NCBI RefSeq assembly: GCF_049060325.1
Contig: NZ_JBMGPW010000010.1
Coordinates: 1 to 64,000 of the forward strand
DNA from: Vescimonas sanitatis
GTDB taxonomy: Bacteria; Bacillota; Clostridia; Oscillospirales; Oscillospiraceae
DNA: 64,000 bases
Direction of reading: 5' to 3'
This document shows positions 1 through 8,196 of the stretch, in pieces. Numbering within the stretch: position 1 is the first letter of the stretch; each line of letters opens with the position of its first letter. The notes beneath the pieces are model-generated. The model saw only the letters and a list, made by a program, of their open reading frames with translations, was not told where the DNA came from and did not search any database. A program made the position numbers and the translations under genes.

Positions 1-73
1 TGCAGGCAATCTTAGCCTTCTCCGTTCACTTCTTCATTGTTCGGTTTTGAAGGTGCAAACCTTCAATTGAATA

Positions 74-190
<117 letters not shown>

Positions 191-226
191 AAAGAACCAC
201 GACATCTGTCGTGGTTCTTTGCTTTT
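191..226 (+). terminator. rRNA operon terminator
   Basis: A perfect 13-bp stem (191-203 with 208-220) around an ATCT loop is followed by a T-rich run. The core stem AACCACGAC is reused in the terminator behind tRNA-Ala at 45833-45870. Confidence 0.9.
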
Positions 227-436
227 CTTCGACGAGGTCCCGCCGGTGGGAATGCTGCTGGCGGGGGCTTTTCTTGTGTGGGGGCGTTCGGCGTTTTGGA
301 TATTCAACGAAGTGAGCAATATCTATTTCTTTACAGTGCATATTTGGGTGTAGTATACTCTTTGTGGGCAATTCGTCCCTACACTTCACCTACGAAAGGG
401 CGGGCATGTATACTATTTATTCCCGTGATTGATCTT
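227..436. other. Intergenic stretch with a possible REP-like remnant
   Basis: No gene with a convincing start is seen between the rRNA terminator and 437. The stretch falls from GC-rich to AT-rich. Near 370-385 it contains ATTCGTCCCTACA, which resembles half of the short palindromic repeats common in Oscillospiraceae intergenic DNA. Only a half copy is visible, so the assignment is weak. Confidence 0.25.
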
Positions 437-715
437 ATGAATATAATCCTTGCGTTTGATCATTCCTCCACTACTATTTTTGTCCCGGATGGATACGTCT
501 CAGATGTTGAGCATCTTCGCGCATGTTTTTTTGATTGGCTATATGATAATCCTCAATACATGACATGCGATGAAAAGGGGCACGCTGTATGCGCCTATGA
601 CGCAATGGCATTTTTAGCTTATATCAATCAGGTCATCCTTCGCTCAAGTAATGAAAAGGCGTATGTGATTCCAGCGACACAAACGCGCGGTAAACTCTAT
701 CGTCTGGAATTCTGA
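437..715 (+). CDS. Small hypothetical protein
   Basis: An open frame of 92 codons starts at ATG 437. The frame is open further upstream, but that part runs through intergenic-looking DNA. No clear Shine-Dalgarno site precedes the ATG. The composition is more AT-rich than the neighbours, which suggests acquired DNA or a decaying gene. The product would be soluble, with no recognised motif; a YDAMAFLAYINQ segment looks helical. I do not recognise a family. It could be spurious. Confidence 0.35.
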   Translation: MNIILAFDHSSTTIFVPDGYVSDVEHLRACFFDWLYDNPQYMTCDEKGHAVCAYDAMAFLAYINQVILRSSNEKAYVIPATQTRGKLYRLEF

Positions 716-730
716 CATCGAAAATCCGAG

Positions 731-1390
731 CTATAGTCTTGTCCAGCATCCCTCCGCCAGCGCGCCGTATATCACCGGGCAGGGGAGGGTATACACAAGG
801 GGCTGCAGCGCTGCGGTGGGATCCTCCAGCACATCCGCTTGGTTGATGAACAGTATGTCGAAGTTACCCTCCTTCGCCAGCACCCGGGCGGCAATGGCCG
901 GGGTGATGACCGCCTCCGGGGAGACCTCCGCCAATGATGCGTACAGCTCCGGGCGGTGGGCGGCGTCCTGTATGGGCTGTCTCAGCGCGGAGGCACCGAA
1001 TACGCAGACGGTGCGGTTTCGTTCCGGTGGCAGTACTGGTTCCCAGGCGGCGTGGGCCTTGGCGGGCAGGCGCTTGGAGCCGTCGGCCTCCACCAGCACA
1101 AAGTCCGCGGCGTACTGCCAGCCGGGGAAGTCCGGGGCGGTCAGTTTGCCCTCCGGGTTATAGGACCCGGCGCAGACGATGGGGCTGTGGGCAAAGCCAT
1201 CACACAGCTCCGCTGCGGTGGCGGCGAAGGGACACCAGTCCGGGCGCATGATGTGGGTGGTGGTGGCCAGCAGCACCGTGCCGCGGTGGGATAGCTCCTG
1301 CGCCAGCACGCGCAGCAGGGAGGTCTTGCCGCCGCTGCCGATCACCGCGGTCAGGCCGGGACGAATCCCCAGCAGTTCCCATAATTCCAT
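731..1390 (-). CDS. yqeC: Selenium-dependent hydroxylase accessory protein YqeC
   Basis: YqeC-family protein with a P-loop near the N-terminus (GSGGKTS) and the family hallmarks TTTHI and VEADGSKRLPAKAH. YqeC is found with selenium-dependent molybdenum hydroxylases and is thought to help mature their cofactor; the biochemistry is poorly known. I place the start at the ATG (product MELWELL...) because AAAGGTGGTGA sits at good spacing before it; an upstream GTG is less likely. Length of 219 residues is normal. It implies that a selenium-dependent xanthine or purine hydroxylase is encoded elsewhere in the genome, since none is in the window. The other purine genes begin about 5 kb away. Confidence 0.88.
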   Translation of the reverse strand: MELWELLGIRPGLTAVIGSGGKTSLLRVLAQELSHRGTVLLATTTHIMRPDWCPFAATAAELCDGFAHSPIVCAGSYNPEGKLTAPDFPGWQYAADFVLVEADGSKRLPAKAHAAWEPVLPPERNRTVCVFGASALRQPIQDAAHRPELYASLAEVSPEAVITPAIAARVLAKEGNFDILFINQADVLEDPTAALQPLVYTLPCPVIYGALAEGCWTRL

Positions 1391-1413
1391 GCCTGTCACC
1401 ACCTTTCATACCC

Positions 1414-1442
1414 ATTGTACCACAGAAATTTCCCGCCGTAAA
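1414..1442 (-). promoter_or_regulatory. Promoter of yqeC
   Basis: On the minus strand TTTACG and TACAAT are separated by 17 bp, just upstream of the yqeC start. It lies back to back with the promoter of the abrB-type gene, so the two transcripts diverge. Confidence 0.6.
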
Positions 1443-1446
1443 CCTC

Positions 1447-1475
1447 TTGACAAGGGTTGCTTGTGGTGTTAAACT
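1447..1475 (+). promoter_or_regulatory. Promoter of the AbrB/ABC operon
   Basis: TTGACA and TAAACT with a 17-bp spacer. Transcription would begin near 1482. This excludes the ATG at 1476 as start of the next gene and supports the GTG at 1524. Confidence 0.7.
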
Positions 1476-1523
1476 GTGAAAAGTAAGAAAAGTTATACCA
1501 ATCCAACTGAAAGGAGCGAGAAT

Positions 1524-1757
1524 GTGAGCAGAGATGAGCGCTACTTTATGAGCAGCGTCAAGATCGGCCCTAAGGGACAGATCGTTATCCCCAAGGAGGC
1601 GCGGGATATGTTCGGCCTGCAGCCGGGAGATACGCTGGTGCTGATGGCGGACAAGAAAAAGGGCCTGGCACTGCAGACCGTGGATAAGCTGAACCCGCTG
1701 ATGAAGACGGTATTTAACAGTCTGCCCAGCGGGGAAGAGGAGGCGGAGGACGAATGA
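1524..1757 (+). CDS. AbrB/SpoVT-type transcriptional regulator
   Basis: Small DNA-binding protein of about 77 residues with the swapped-hairpin signature KIGPKGQIVIPKEARD followed by GLQPGDTLVL, which defines the SpoVT/AbrB fold. The acidic tail is likely disordered. Start chosen at GTG 1524 because AAGGAGCGAGA is correctly placed and the promoter lies just upstream. The stop overlaps the start of the ABC ATPase gene by 4 nt, so it is translationally coupled and probably autoregulates this three-gene operon. Such regulators occupy the place that GntR-type regulators hold in similar ABC-2 operons. Confidence 0.85.
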   Translation: MSRDERYFMSSVKIGPKGQIVIPKEARDMFGLQPGDTLVLMADKKKGLALQTVDKLNPLMKTVFNSLPSGEEEAEDE

Positions 1758-2491
1758 ACGTACTGGAGGTACAGGGCCTGACCAAGCGCTACCCGGCGTT
1801 TACGCTGAATGGGGTGTCCTTTGACGTGCCGCAGGGCGCGGTGATGGGGTTTATCGGCCGCAACGGCGCAGGCAAGAGCACCACGCTGAAGTCCATTCTG
1901 GGTATGGTACACCCGGACGCGGGTGCGGTCAGGGTATTCGGCATGGACTACGCGGAGAATGAGCGCGCTATCCGGCGTGAGCTGGGCGTGGTGCTGGGGG
2001 GGATCGATTTTTACCCCAAAAAGAAGATAAAGACCATCACCGATGTGACCCGCCGATTTTACGATAATTGGGACGAGGAAAAATACCGCCACTATTTGGA
2101 GCTGTTCCATATTGATGAGAGCAAGCGGGTGGATCAGCTTTCCAGCGGTATGAAGGTCAAGTACATGATCGCCTTGGCGCTGAGCCACAATGCCCGGCTG
2201 CTGATACTGGACGAACCCACCAGCGGCCTTGACCCGGTGAGCCGCGACGAGCTGACGGAGCTGCTGCGCCGGGTGGTGGCGGATGGTACGCGCAGCGTGC
2301 TGTTCTCTACGCACATCACCTCCGATCTGGAGAAGTGTGCCAGCCATATCGCTTTTATCAAGGACGGCGAGCTGCAGTATACCGGATCGCTGGAGGATTT
2401 CCGCGGCCATTACAGGGACGTGGGCGCTACGCTGGAGGATATCATCGTGCACGTGGAAAGGAGGCCGCTGGATGAAGACGCTATTATATAA
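1754..2491 (+). CDS. ABC transporter ATP-binding protein
   Basis: Nucleotide-binding subunit of an ABC-2 type exporter. Walker A is GRNGAGKST, the signature region LSSGMKVK, Walker B LLILDEPTSGLDP, and the H-loop histidine lies in FSTHITSDLE. Length of 245 residues matches single NBDs. It overlaps the regulator by 4 nt and the permease by about 20 nt, so the three are one operon. The family resembles YtrB/EcsA-type exporters; the substrate cannot be told. Confidence 0.92.
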   Translation: MNVLEVQGLTKRYPAFTLNGVSFDVPQGAVMGFIGRNGAGKSTTLKSILGMVHPDAGAVRVFGMDYAENERAIRRELGVVLGGIDFYPKKKIKTITDVTRRFYDNWDEEKYRHYLELFHIDESKRVDQLSSGMKVKYMIALALSHNARLLILDEPTSGLDPVSRDELTELLRRVVADGTRSVLFSTHITSDLEKCASHIAFIKDGELQYTGSLEDFRGHYRDVGATLEDIIVHVERRPLDEDAII

Positions 2492-3116
2492 GCAGCTGCG
2501 GCTGGTGTGCCATCCCATGACGCCGGTATTCTGCCTGTTCGGCTTCATGGTCATCATTCCAAGCTACCCCTACACCGTCATCTTTTTCTATGTGATGCTG
2601 GGGCTGTTTTTCACCTTTCTGAATATGCGGGAGCAGAAGGATCTGTACTACACAGCGCTGCTGCCTGTTCCCAAACGGGACGCGGTGAAGGCCGGCTGTC
2701 TGTTCACGGCGCTGATCGAGCTGCTGTCGCTGGCGGTGCTGGTGCCCTGCGCCCTGCTGGCGGTCCGCTTGCAGCCGGGGAAGGACAACCTGGTAGGGCT
2801 GGATCCCAATCTGGCGCTGTTTGCCGCCGGGTTCCTGCTGTATGCGGTATTCAACGCTGTTTTTCTGCCGTCGTTTTACGCGAACGGCTACAAGGTGGGC
2901 GTGGCATTTGTCAAGGCGATCATCCCCACCACGCTGGCGATGATCGTATTTGAGGCGCTGCCCCACTTCCCGGGCCTGACATGGCTGGACGATCTGGACG
3001 CGGCCACCCAGGTGCGTCTGCTGCCCGTTCTGATCGGGAGTATCCTGATCTACGTGGGATGCATGGCGCTTACGTTCCGGAGGGCGGCGGCGCAGTATGA
3101 AAAAGTTGATCTGTGA
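2472..3116 (+). CDS. ABC-2 type transporter permease
   Basis: Membrane protein of 214 residues with about six hydrophobic segments, arranged as in ABC-2 permeases of the ABC2_membrane_5 kind. The start at ATG 2472 (MKTLLYKQL) lies inside the end of the ATPase gene, the usual coupling for these pairs. It ends on a bidirectional terminator shared with the convergent acetyltransferase gene. The likely partner is the preceding ATPase; the substrate is unknown. Confidence 0.85.
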   Translation: MKTLLYKQLRLVCHPMTPVFCLFGFMVIIPSYPYTVIFFYVMLGLFFTFLNMREQKDLYYTALLPVPKRDAVKAGCLFTALIELLSLAVLVPCALLAVRLQPGKDNLVGLDPNLALFAAGFLLYAVFNAVFLPSFYANGYKVGVAFVKAIIPTTLAMIVFEALPHFPGLTWLDDLDAATQVRLLPVLIGSILIYVGCMALTFRRAAAQYEKVDL

Positions 3117-3150
3117 AAGCAACGACCGGCTCACGCCGGTCGTTGCTTTA
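3116..3150. terminator. Bidirectional terminator
   Basis: A 15-bp perfect stem (AAAGCAACGACCGGC with its complement) around TCAC lies between convergent genes, with T- or A-rich flanks serving both strands. Confidence 0.88.
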
Positions 3151-3723
3151 TTAGATCATCCAGTAGGGAGGCTGAGGAGTTTGCCCCTCGGGTAGGGGAA
3201 TGACCACGTCTGTCCGCACGTCGCCGTACAGCGTCTTGTGCTGCGCCATGATATTTTCCAACGGTTCGACAGTGCCACACAGCAGCGCCTGCCAGACCAT
3301 GCCGCAGGTGGACATGATATAGGCGGGAGTGAACCCATTGCGAATATAAAACTGGATACGCCGCAGACGCAGTGCGTTTTCCGCGTCACTGCCTCCTGGC
3401 ACAGGAAACTCCGCCTCCGCTACCAGAGGCCGTCCCTGCTGCTCCAGCCGCAAAAGCATATCACTGCCCAGCCCTTCGTTACGACGAGCGCGTGTGGTTC
3501 CCAGATAGTCCAGCAGTACCAGAGGTGTTGTCGCATTTTTCCACAGGGCGGCGTAACTCAGCAGCTCATCTTCGTCAAACAGTCCCCATACCTCGTAACG
3601 TCCTTCCTCCAGCAGACGGAGAATATCGGGCAGAGGCTTGCGTTCCTGCGGGACAAAAGCCTCGGATAGCTGGTCGTGATACCAGCGGGGGTATTCCTTT
3701 GCGGTTAACAGGCGAAAATCCAT
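3151..3723 (-). CDS. GNAT-family N-acetyltransferase
   Basis: Protein of 190 residues with a GNAT-like layout: an N-terminal helix pair, a central strand reading LVLLDYLGTTRARRNEGLGS (the acetyl-CoA pyrophosphate loop region, RRNEGLGS) and a later FYIRNGF segment, typical of strand/helix 5. It probably acetylates a small molecule or protein N-terminus; the substrate is unknown. The start ATG has a strong Shine-Dalgarno site (GAAGGAGG) that is part of a tandem 26-bp duplication shared with the end of the upstream pseudouridine synthase gene. Confidence 0.75.
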   Translation of the reverse strand: MDFRLLTAKEYPRWYHDQLSEAFVPQERKPLPDILRLLEEGRYEVWGLFDEDELLSYAALWKNATTPLVLLDYLGTTRARRNEGLGSDMLLRLEQQGRPLVAEAEFPVPGGSDAENALRLRRIQFYIRNGFTPAYIMSTCGMVWQALLCGTVEPLENIMAQHKTLYGDVRTDVVIPLPEGQTPQPPYWMI

Positions 3724-3766
3724 AGACGTTCCTCCTTCAGAAAATTCATAGACGTTCCTCCTTCAA
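3715..3766. repeat. Tandem 26-bp duplication of a Shine-Dalgarno/start region
   Basis: Copies at 3715-3740 and 3741-3766 match at 24 of 26 positions. Each carries GAAGGAGGAACGTCTATG on the minus strand. The first copy read (3741-3766) is also the last codons of the pseudouridine synthase gene; the second drives the acetyltransferase. The extra ATG opens a 14-codon frame that overlaps the acetyltransferase start. Confidence 0.85.
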
Positions 3767-4636
3767 CAGCCGCTGCATATCCTCCGGCAGGGGCGCGGTC
3801 ACATCGATGACCGCGCCGGTGAGGGGATGCGTCATCCGCAGGTGATAGCTGTGCAGCGCCGGGCGGGCGATCAGTGCCCGGTCCTCTGTGCCGTAGAGCC
3901 AATCGCCGGTCAGCGGATGGCCGATGGCGGCCATGTGGACCCGCAGCTGATGCGTGCGTCCGGTGGCAGGCGTCAGGCGCAGCAGCGCACGGCCCTGAGA
4001 GGCCGCCAGCACCTCATAGTGGGTGTGGGCGGGTTGACCCAGGGGGTCGGCCTGCCGCTTCAGCAGCGAGCTCTCAGCGCGTCCTATGGGCAGATCAATG
4101 TCGCCCTCTGCCGGGGAGGGGATGCCCTCGCACACGGCCCGGTACTCCCGCCGGAAATCGTCCGTGTGCAGCATGGCCATACATCGGGCATGGATGAAGC
4201 CGGTCTTTGCCACGGCCATAACGCCGGTAGTGCCGCGGTCCAGCCGGTTCACCGCATGGAAGCTCTCACTATGCAGATAGTGGGCCGCGGCGCCGGCAAT
4301 GGTGGCTGTTTCCTCTGTCAGCGCCGCCGGATGCACGGCAATGCCGGCGGGCTTGTTGATAAGCAGCAGGTCCTCATCCTCGTACAGGATATCCAGAGGG
4401 AAGTCCACCGGCCGGATGTGTGGGTGTTCTCCCGGCAGATCGGATACGTCCGCCGCCAGCACATCTCCGGGGCACGGCACGAAGCGTACGGTAACGGGCG
4501 CGCCATTGACGGTGATGGCCTGCCGGAATTTCAACCGGCTGAGAAAGCTGCCGGAGATGCCCCACAGGCCATGCAGCAGCTGTTTTACAGGCTGACCAGC
4601 CTCCGCTTCAATGACGGTATGGGTCAGAACACGCAT
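3746..4636 (-). CDS. RluA/RluD-family 23S rRNA pseudouridine synthase
   Basis: It isomerises uridine to pseudouridine in large-subunit rRNA. An S4-like RNA-binding region fills residues 1-70 (FLSRLKFRQAITVNG), followed by the catalytic domain with LLINKPAGIAVHP and the active-site block HAVNRLDRGTTG, whose aspartate is catalytic. The later GRTHQLRVH motif is also typical. About 296 residues is the normal size. I take the ATG with GGAGGTG eight bases ahead rather than the upstream GTG. The target uridine cannot be read from sequence. Confidence 0.92.
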   Translation of the reverse strand: MRVLTHTVIEAEAGQPVKQLLHGLWGISGSFLSRLKFRQAITVNGAPVTVRFVPCPGDVLAADVSDLPGEHPHIRPVDFPLDILYEDEDLLLINKPAGIAVHPAALTEETATIAGAAAHYLHSESFHAVNRLDRGTTGVMAVAKTGFIHARCMAMLHTDDFRREYRAVCEGIPSPAEGDIDLPIGRAESSLLKRQADPLGQPAHTHYEVLAASQGRALLRLTPATGRTHQLRVHMAAIGHPLTGDWLYGTEDRALIARPALHSYHLRMTHPLTGAVIDVTAPLPEDMQRLLKEERL

Positions 4637-4734
4637 AGACGGCACCTCCTCTTGCTCTTGAATGAAATTAGTATAGCAGAATTTATGGGAATATGGTATA
4701 CTAACTTCACAAAACGTGAAAGCGAGGGCTTTTT

Positions 4735-5844
4735 ATGGCATCCAAGGTATACTTCGCCGACTTGCGGGCCGACGTGCATGAAAATCTCCAGCAGAAGCTG
4801 ACCCGTCTGATGAAGACCGCCGGTATGGGCGATATCGACTTTCAGGATAAGTTCGTGGCCATCAAGCTGCACTTTGGCGAGCCGGGAAACCTGGCGTTCC
4901 TGCGTCCCAACTGGGCGCGGACCGTGGCGGATTTTGTGAAGATAAGGGGCGGTAAGCCATTCCTCACCGACTGCAACACCCTGTATGTGGGCGGGCGCAA
5001 GAACGCCCTGGATCACATGGACAGCGCCATGCTCAACGGCTTCAACCCCATGACCACAGGCTGCCAGATCATCATTGCCGACGGGCTGAAGGGCAGCGAT
5101 GAGGTAGAGGTTCCCGTGGTCGGCGGCGAGTATGTGAAGAACGCCAAGATCGGCCGCGCCGTTATGGACGCCGATGTGTTTATCTCTCTGACTCATTTTA
5201 AGGGACATGAAGAGGCCGGCTTCGGCGGCTGCCTGAAAAATATCGGCATGGGCTGCGGCAGCCGTGCCGGCAAGATGGAACAGCACAATGCCGGCAAGCC
5301 CCATGTGGCGCAGAAGCACTGCATCGGCTGCGGCCAGTGCCGGAAGATATGCGCCCACGGCGCGCCCATCATCGAAAACGGCAAGGCCCATATCGACCAC
5401 GACAAATGCGTGGGCTGCGGCCGCTGTATCGCAGTCTGTCCCAAGGACGCAGTGCGGATCGACTGGGACGAGACCACCACCAATCTGAACTGCAAGATCG
5501 CCGAATACACCAAGGCGGTGGTGGACGGACGACCCTGCTTCCACATCTCGCTGGTCATCGACGTGTCGCCCAACTGCGACTGCCATGCGGAGAACGATAT
5601 GGCCATCGTGCCCAACGTGGGCATGTTTGCCTCCTTCGACCCGGTGGCGCTGGACATGGCCTGCGTGGACGCCGTCAACGCCCAGACACCCCTGCGGGGC
5701 TCCGCCGCCGATGACGCGCACGCCAAGGCCCATGTGCATGACCACTTTCAGCGGCTGCACCCGGACACCAACTGGCGCAGCTGTCTGGAGCACGGCGAGA
5801 AGATCGGCATCGGCACCCGGGAGTATGAGTTGATCAAGATATAA
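4735..5844 (+). CDS. DUF362-domain iron-sulfur protein
   Basis: Protein of 369 residues. The DUF362 domain occupies roughly residues 1-180 and 270-340 (AIKLHFGEPGN, FISLTHFKGHEEAGFGGCLKN). Two ferredoxin-type [4Fe-4S] sites are inserted between them: CIGCGQCRKIC and CVGCGRCIAVCPKDA. Such proteins are common in anaerobes and are presumed to be ferredoxin-linked oxidoreductases or electron carriers, but the reaction is unknown. It is monocistronic, with its own terminator. Confidence 0.88.
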   Translation: MASKVYFADLRADVHENLQQKLTRLMKTAGMGDIDFQDKFVAIKLHFGEPGNLAFLRPNWARTVADFVKIRGGKPFLTDCNTLYVGGRKNALDHMDSAMLNGFNPMTTGCQIIIADGLKGSDEVEVPVVGGEYVKNAKIGRAVMDADVFISLTHFKGHEEAGFGGCLKNIGMGCGSRAGKMEQHNAGKPHVAQKHCIGCGQCRKICAHGAPIIENGKAHIDHDKCVGCGRCIAVCPKDAVRIDWDETTTNLNCKIAEYTKAVVDGRPCFHISLVIDVSPNCDCHAENDMAIVPNVGMFASFDPVALDMACVDAVNAQTPLRGSAADDAHAKAHVHDHFQRLHPDTNWRSCLEHGEKIGIGTREYELIKI

Positions 5845-5849
5845 AAAGC

Positions 5850-5880
5850 GGAAAGCCACCCGTCAGGGTGGCTTTCCTTA
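5850..5880 (+). terminator. Terminator after the DUF362 gene
   Basis: A 12-bp stem GGAAAGCCACCC with its complement and loop GTCA. It can also serve the convergent TIM-barrel gene. Confidence 0.85.
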
Positions 5881-5885
5881 TGTAT

Positions 5886-6614
5886 TTATTCCGCATCATC
5901 TGCGGACGTTTCCTCTGAGGCGTCCTCGTCCTCCGGGTCGTCGATGTGGGCGAACCACTCCCGGTAGCGGTGCATATCCTTGGCGAACAGCTGCCCGTTG
6001 CTGGGCGGTGTGTAGGTGATGGCGTTGGCCCCGGCGGCAATGGTGGACAGGATCGTCTCCTCCGTGGGACCGCCGGTGGCGATAACGGGCAGCTCCGGAT
6101 AGCGGGCCCGTATCTCTGCCACGATGGCGGGCGTCCTGTCCGCACCAGAGACGTTCACAAAATCGATGCCCGCCGCCAGCTTGCTCTCCAGGTCCACTTT
6201 TTCCGACACCACCGTATAGACCACCGGGATCTCCACGGTGGCCTTGATGGCCCGGATGGTATCGTCGTCAATGAACGTGTTGCACACCACGCCGAAGGCG
6301 CCCTGGTGCTCAGCAAAAGCGGCGATGTGGGCCGAACGCTGGCCCTTGGTCAGACCGCCGCCTACGCCAACGAACACCGGCACATCGGACACGCCGATAA
6401 TGGCCTGGGTAATGCCTGCCTGGGGCGTAAAGGGATATACGGCGATGACCGCATCGGCGTTGATGTTCTTAATGATGGCCACGTCGGTGCTGAATACAAG
6501 CGACTTGATACGCCGGCCGAATACGCGGATGCCGCTGCATTTGCTGATACAGTGGGGCACGGTCAACGCGTGCTTACGCAGGGTGCCCTCGTAAGTGGGG
6601 ACATATTTCTTCAC
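5886..6614 (-). CDS. TIM-barrel protein of unknown function
   Basis: About 243 residues with the repeating strand pattern of a beta/alpha barrel: SLVFSTDVAIIKNI, VPVFVGVGGGLTKG, GIDFVNVSGAD and LPVIATGGPTEETI. The last one resembles phosphate-binding strand 7/8 loops of HisA/TrpC-like barrels. The C-terminal 20 residues are acidic and probably disordered. I place the start at a GTG (MKKYVPTYEGT) behind GGAAGG. It has its own promoter, separate from the amidohydrolase gene that precedes it on the minus strand. A catalytic role is likely, but no specific reaction can be assigned. Confidence 0.7.
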   Translation of the reverse strand: MKKYVPTYEGTLRKHALTVPHCISKCSGIRVFGRRIKSLVFSTDVAIIKNINADAVIAVYPFTPQAGITQAIIGVSDVPVFVGVGGGLTKGQRSAHIAAFAEHQGAFGVVCNTFIDDDTIRAIKATVEIPVVYTVVSEKVDLESKLAAGIDFVNVSGADRTPAIVAEIRARYPELPVIATGGPTEETILSTIAAGANAITYTPPSNGQLFAKDMHRYREWFAHIDDPEDEDASEETSADDAE

Positions 6615-6658
6615 AGTTCCTTCCTTTCCAGCAATTAAGCATTTTCTCATTTGAGAAC

Positions 6659-6687
6659 ATTATAGCAGAAAAAGGACGCAGTGTAAA
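6659..6687 (-). promoter_or_regulatory. Promoter of the TIM-barrel gene
   Basis: Minus-strand TTTACA and TATAAT with a 17-bp spacer, about 45 bp before the GTG start. Confidence 0.7.
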
Positions 6688-6760
6688 GGAAAACCATGCG
6701 GTTTTTAACAGATCGTTCACAATGACTATTGCGCGGGAAAGTGCAGAAGGCAGCGAGGGA

Positions 6761-8119
6761 TCATGCCTTGGTGAGATAGGCGCGGCACTTGTCGTTGGCC
6801 GCCGCCGCTGTTTTTTCCTCGTCCACGGTGACGAGACGGCCCGCCCGGACAGTGACGCGGCCGTGTACCACCGTATAGTCCACGGCGCCCCGGACGCCCA
6901 CGGTACCCAGCACAGAGCCGGCGTCCTGATCACAGCCTACCAGCTCCAGCCGGCGGCTGTCGATCATGAACAGATCGGCGCACTTGCCCACGGACAGCTG
7001 CCCGATGTCGTCCCGGCCCAGCAGCCGCGCACTGCCCCGGGTGGCCATTTTGAGGATGTCATAGCCGGTGGGAGCCTGACGGCTGGCGTGCAGCCGGTGC
7101 AGCAAGAAGGCTACCCGCAGTTCCTCCAGCAGGCTTGAGCCGTCGTTGCTGGCGCTGCCGTCCACCGCCAGTCCTACCGGCACACCCAGGGCCAGCATTT
7201 CCGGGATGCGGGCCACGCCGCTGGCGAGCTTCATGTTGCTGATGGGGCAGTGCGCCACGCCGGTGCCGGTCTGCGCCAGCAGCCGCAGCTCCTCGTCGTT
7301 GAAGTGGATGCCGTGGGCAAACCACACATCGTCACCCAGCCAGCCCAGCCGCGCCATGTATTCCAAAGGCCGGATGCCCTCACGCTGCAGCATGAAGTTC
7401 TCCTCGTCCTTCGTCTCGCACAGGTGGGTGTGCAGCCGAACGTGGTACTGTCGGGCCAGGATAGCGCTCTGACGCAGCAGCTCCGCCGACACGGAGAAAG
7501 GAGAGCAGGGGGCCAGTGCCACACGGCACATGGCGCCGTAGCTGTCATCGTGGTATTTCTCGATACAGCGGACGCTGTCTGCCATGATCTCGTCTACCGT
7601 CTGCACCACGCTATCCGGCGGCAGGCCGCCGTCCTTGACGCTCAGGTCCATGCTGCCGCGGCTCATGTAGAGGCGGATGCCCAGCTCCCGTGCGGCGCTG
7701 CGCTGTGCACCCAGCAGGTCGCCGCTGTGGGCGGGGAACACATAGTGGTGGTCAAAGCAGGTGGTGCAGCCGTGCTTCATCAGTTCGCCCATGCCGGTCA
7801 GGCTGGACAGGCGAATTACATCCTCATCCAGGTTTTTCCAGATCTCATACAGGGTCTTCAGCCAGTCAAACAGCTCCATATTCTGTACCTGTGGTAGATT
7901 GCGAGAGAATACCTGATAGAGGTGGTGATGGGTATTGACCAGGCCGGGGTAGCACAGCATATGGCTGCCGTCGATGACCTCGTCGGCGCTGATGTCCAGC
8001 GCCGTACCGATAGCCTTGATAAAGCCATCCTCACAGTAAAGGTCCGCGTTATGCAGTACGCGGTCTTCGTCGTCGCAGGTGACCAGCTGGTGAATGTTCT
8101 TAATGAGCAGGGTGGACAC
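6761..8119 (-). CDS. Amidohydrolase, probable 8-oxoguanine deaminase
   Basis: Metal-dependent amidohydrolase of 452 residues. Metal ligands are visible as NTHHHLYQ (about residue 62), LHTHLCE, HGIHFN and VDGSASND. The HHHLYQ form and VDGSASNDGSS are typical of 8-oxoguanine deaminases, which convert 8-oxoguanine to urate plus ammonia. SsnA-type purine-cluster hydrolases look similar, so the exact substrate is not certain. It lies next to a BMP-type importer and the YgeW/YgeY genes, which fits delivery of oxidised purines into purine fermentation. Confidence 0.82.
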   Translation of the reverse strand: MSTLLIKNIHQLVTCDDEDRVLHNADLYCEDGFIKAIGTALDISADEVIDGSHMLCYPGLVNTHHHLYQVFSRNLPQVQNMELFDWLKTLYEIWKNLDEDVIRLSSLTGMGELMKHGCTTCFDHHYVFPAHSGDLLGAQRSAARELGIRLYMSRGSMDLSVKDGGLPPDSVVQTVDEIMADSVRCIEKYHDDSYGAMCRVALAPCSPFSVSAELLRQSAILARQYHVRLHTHLCETKDEENFMLQREGIRPLEYMARLGWLGDDVWFAHGIHFNDEELRLLAQTGTGVAHCPISNMKLASGVARIPEMLALGVPVGLAVDGSASNDGSSLLEELRVAFLLHRLHASRQAPTGYDILKMATRGSARLLGRDDIGQLSVGKCADLFMIDSRRLELVGCDQDAGSVLGTVGVRGAVDYTVVHGRVTVRAGRLVTVDEEKTAAAANDKCRAYLTKA

Positions 8120-8154
8120 GGTAATTCCTCCTTATGGTGATAGATGGGTAGGAA

Positions 8155-8187
8155 AAAAGAGCAGGCCGCAAGCGGCCTACTCTTTTC
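8155..8187 (-). terminator. Terminator of the purine importer operon
   Basis: Hairpin AGGCCGC-AA-GCGGCCT inside a longer AAAAGAGC/CTCTTTT stem, immediately after the permease stop on the minus strand. Confidence 0.8.
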
Positions 8188-8196
8188 ATTATCAGG

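Noticed and set aside
1476..1523. Upstream ATG start for the AbrB-type regulator
   Set aside because: It lies at or before the predicted transcription start of the TTGACA/TAAACT promoter and has no Shine-Dalgarno site; the GTG at 1524 has both promoter and ribosome site in place.
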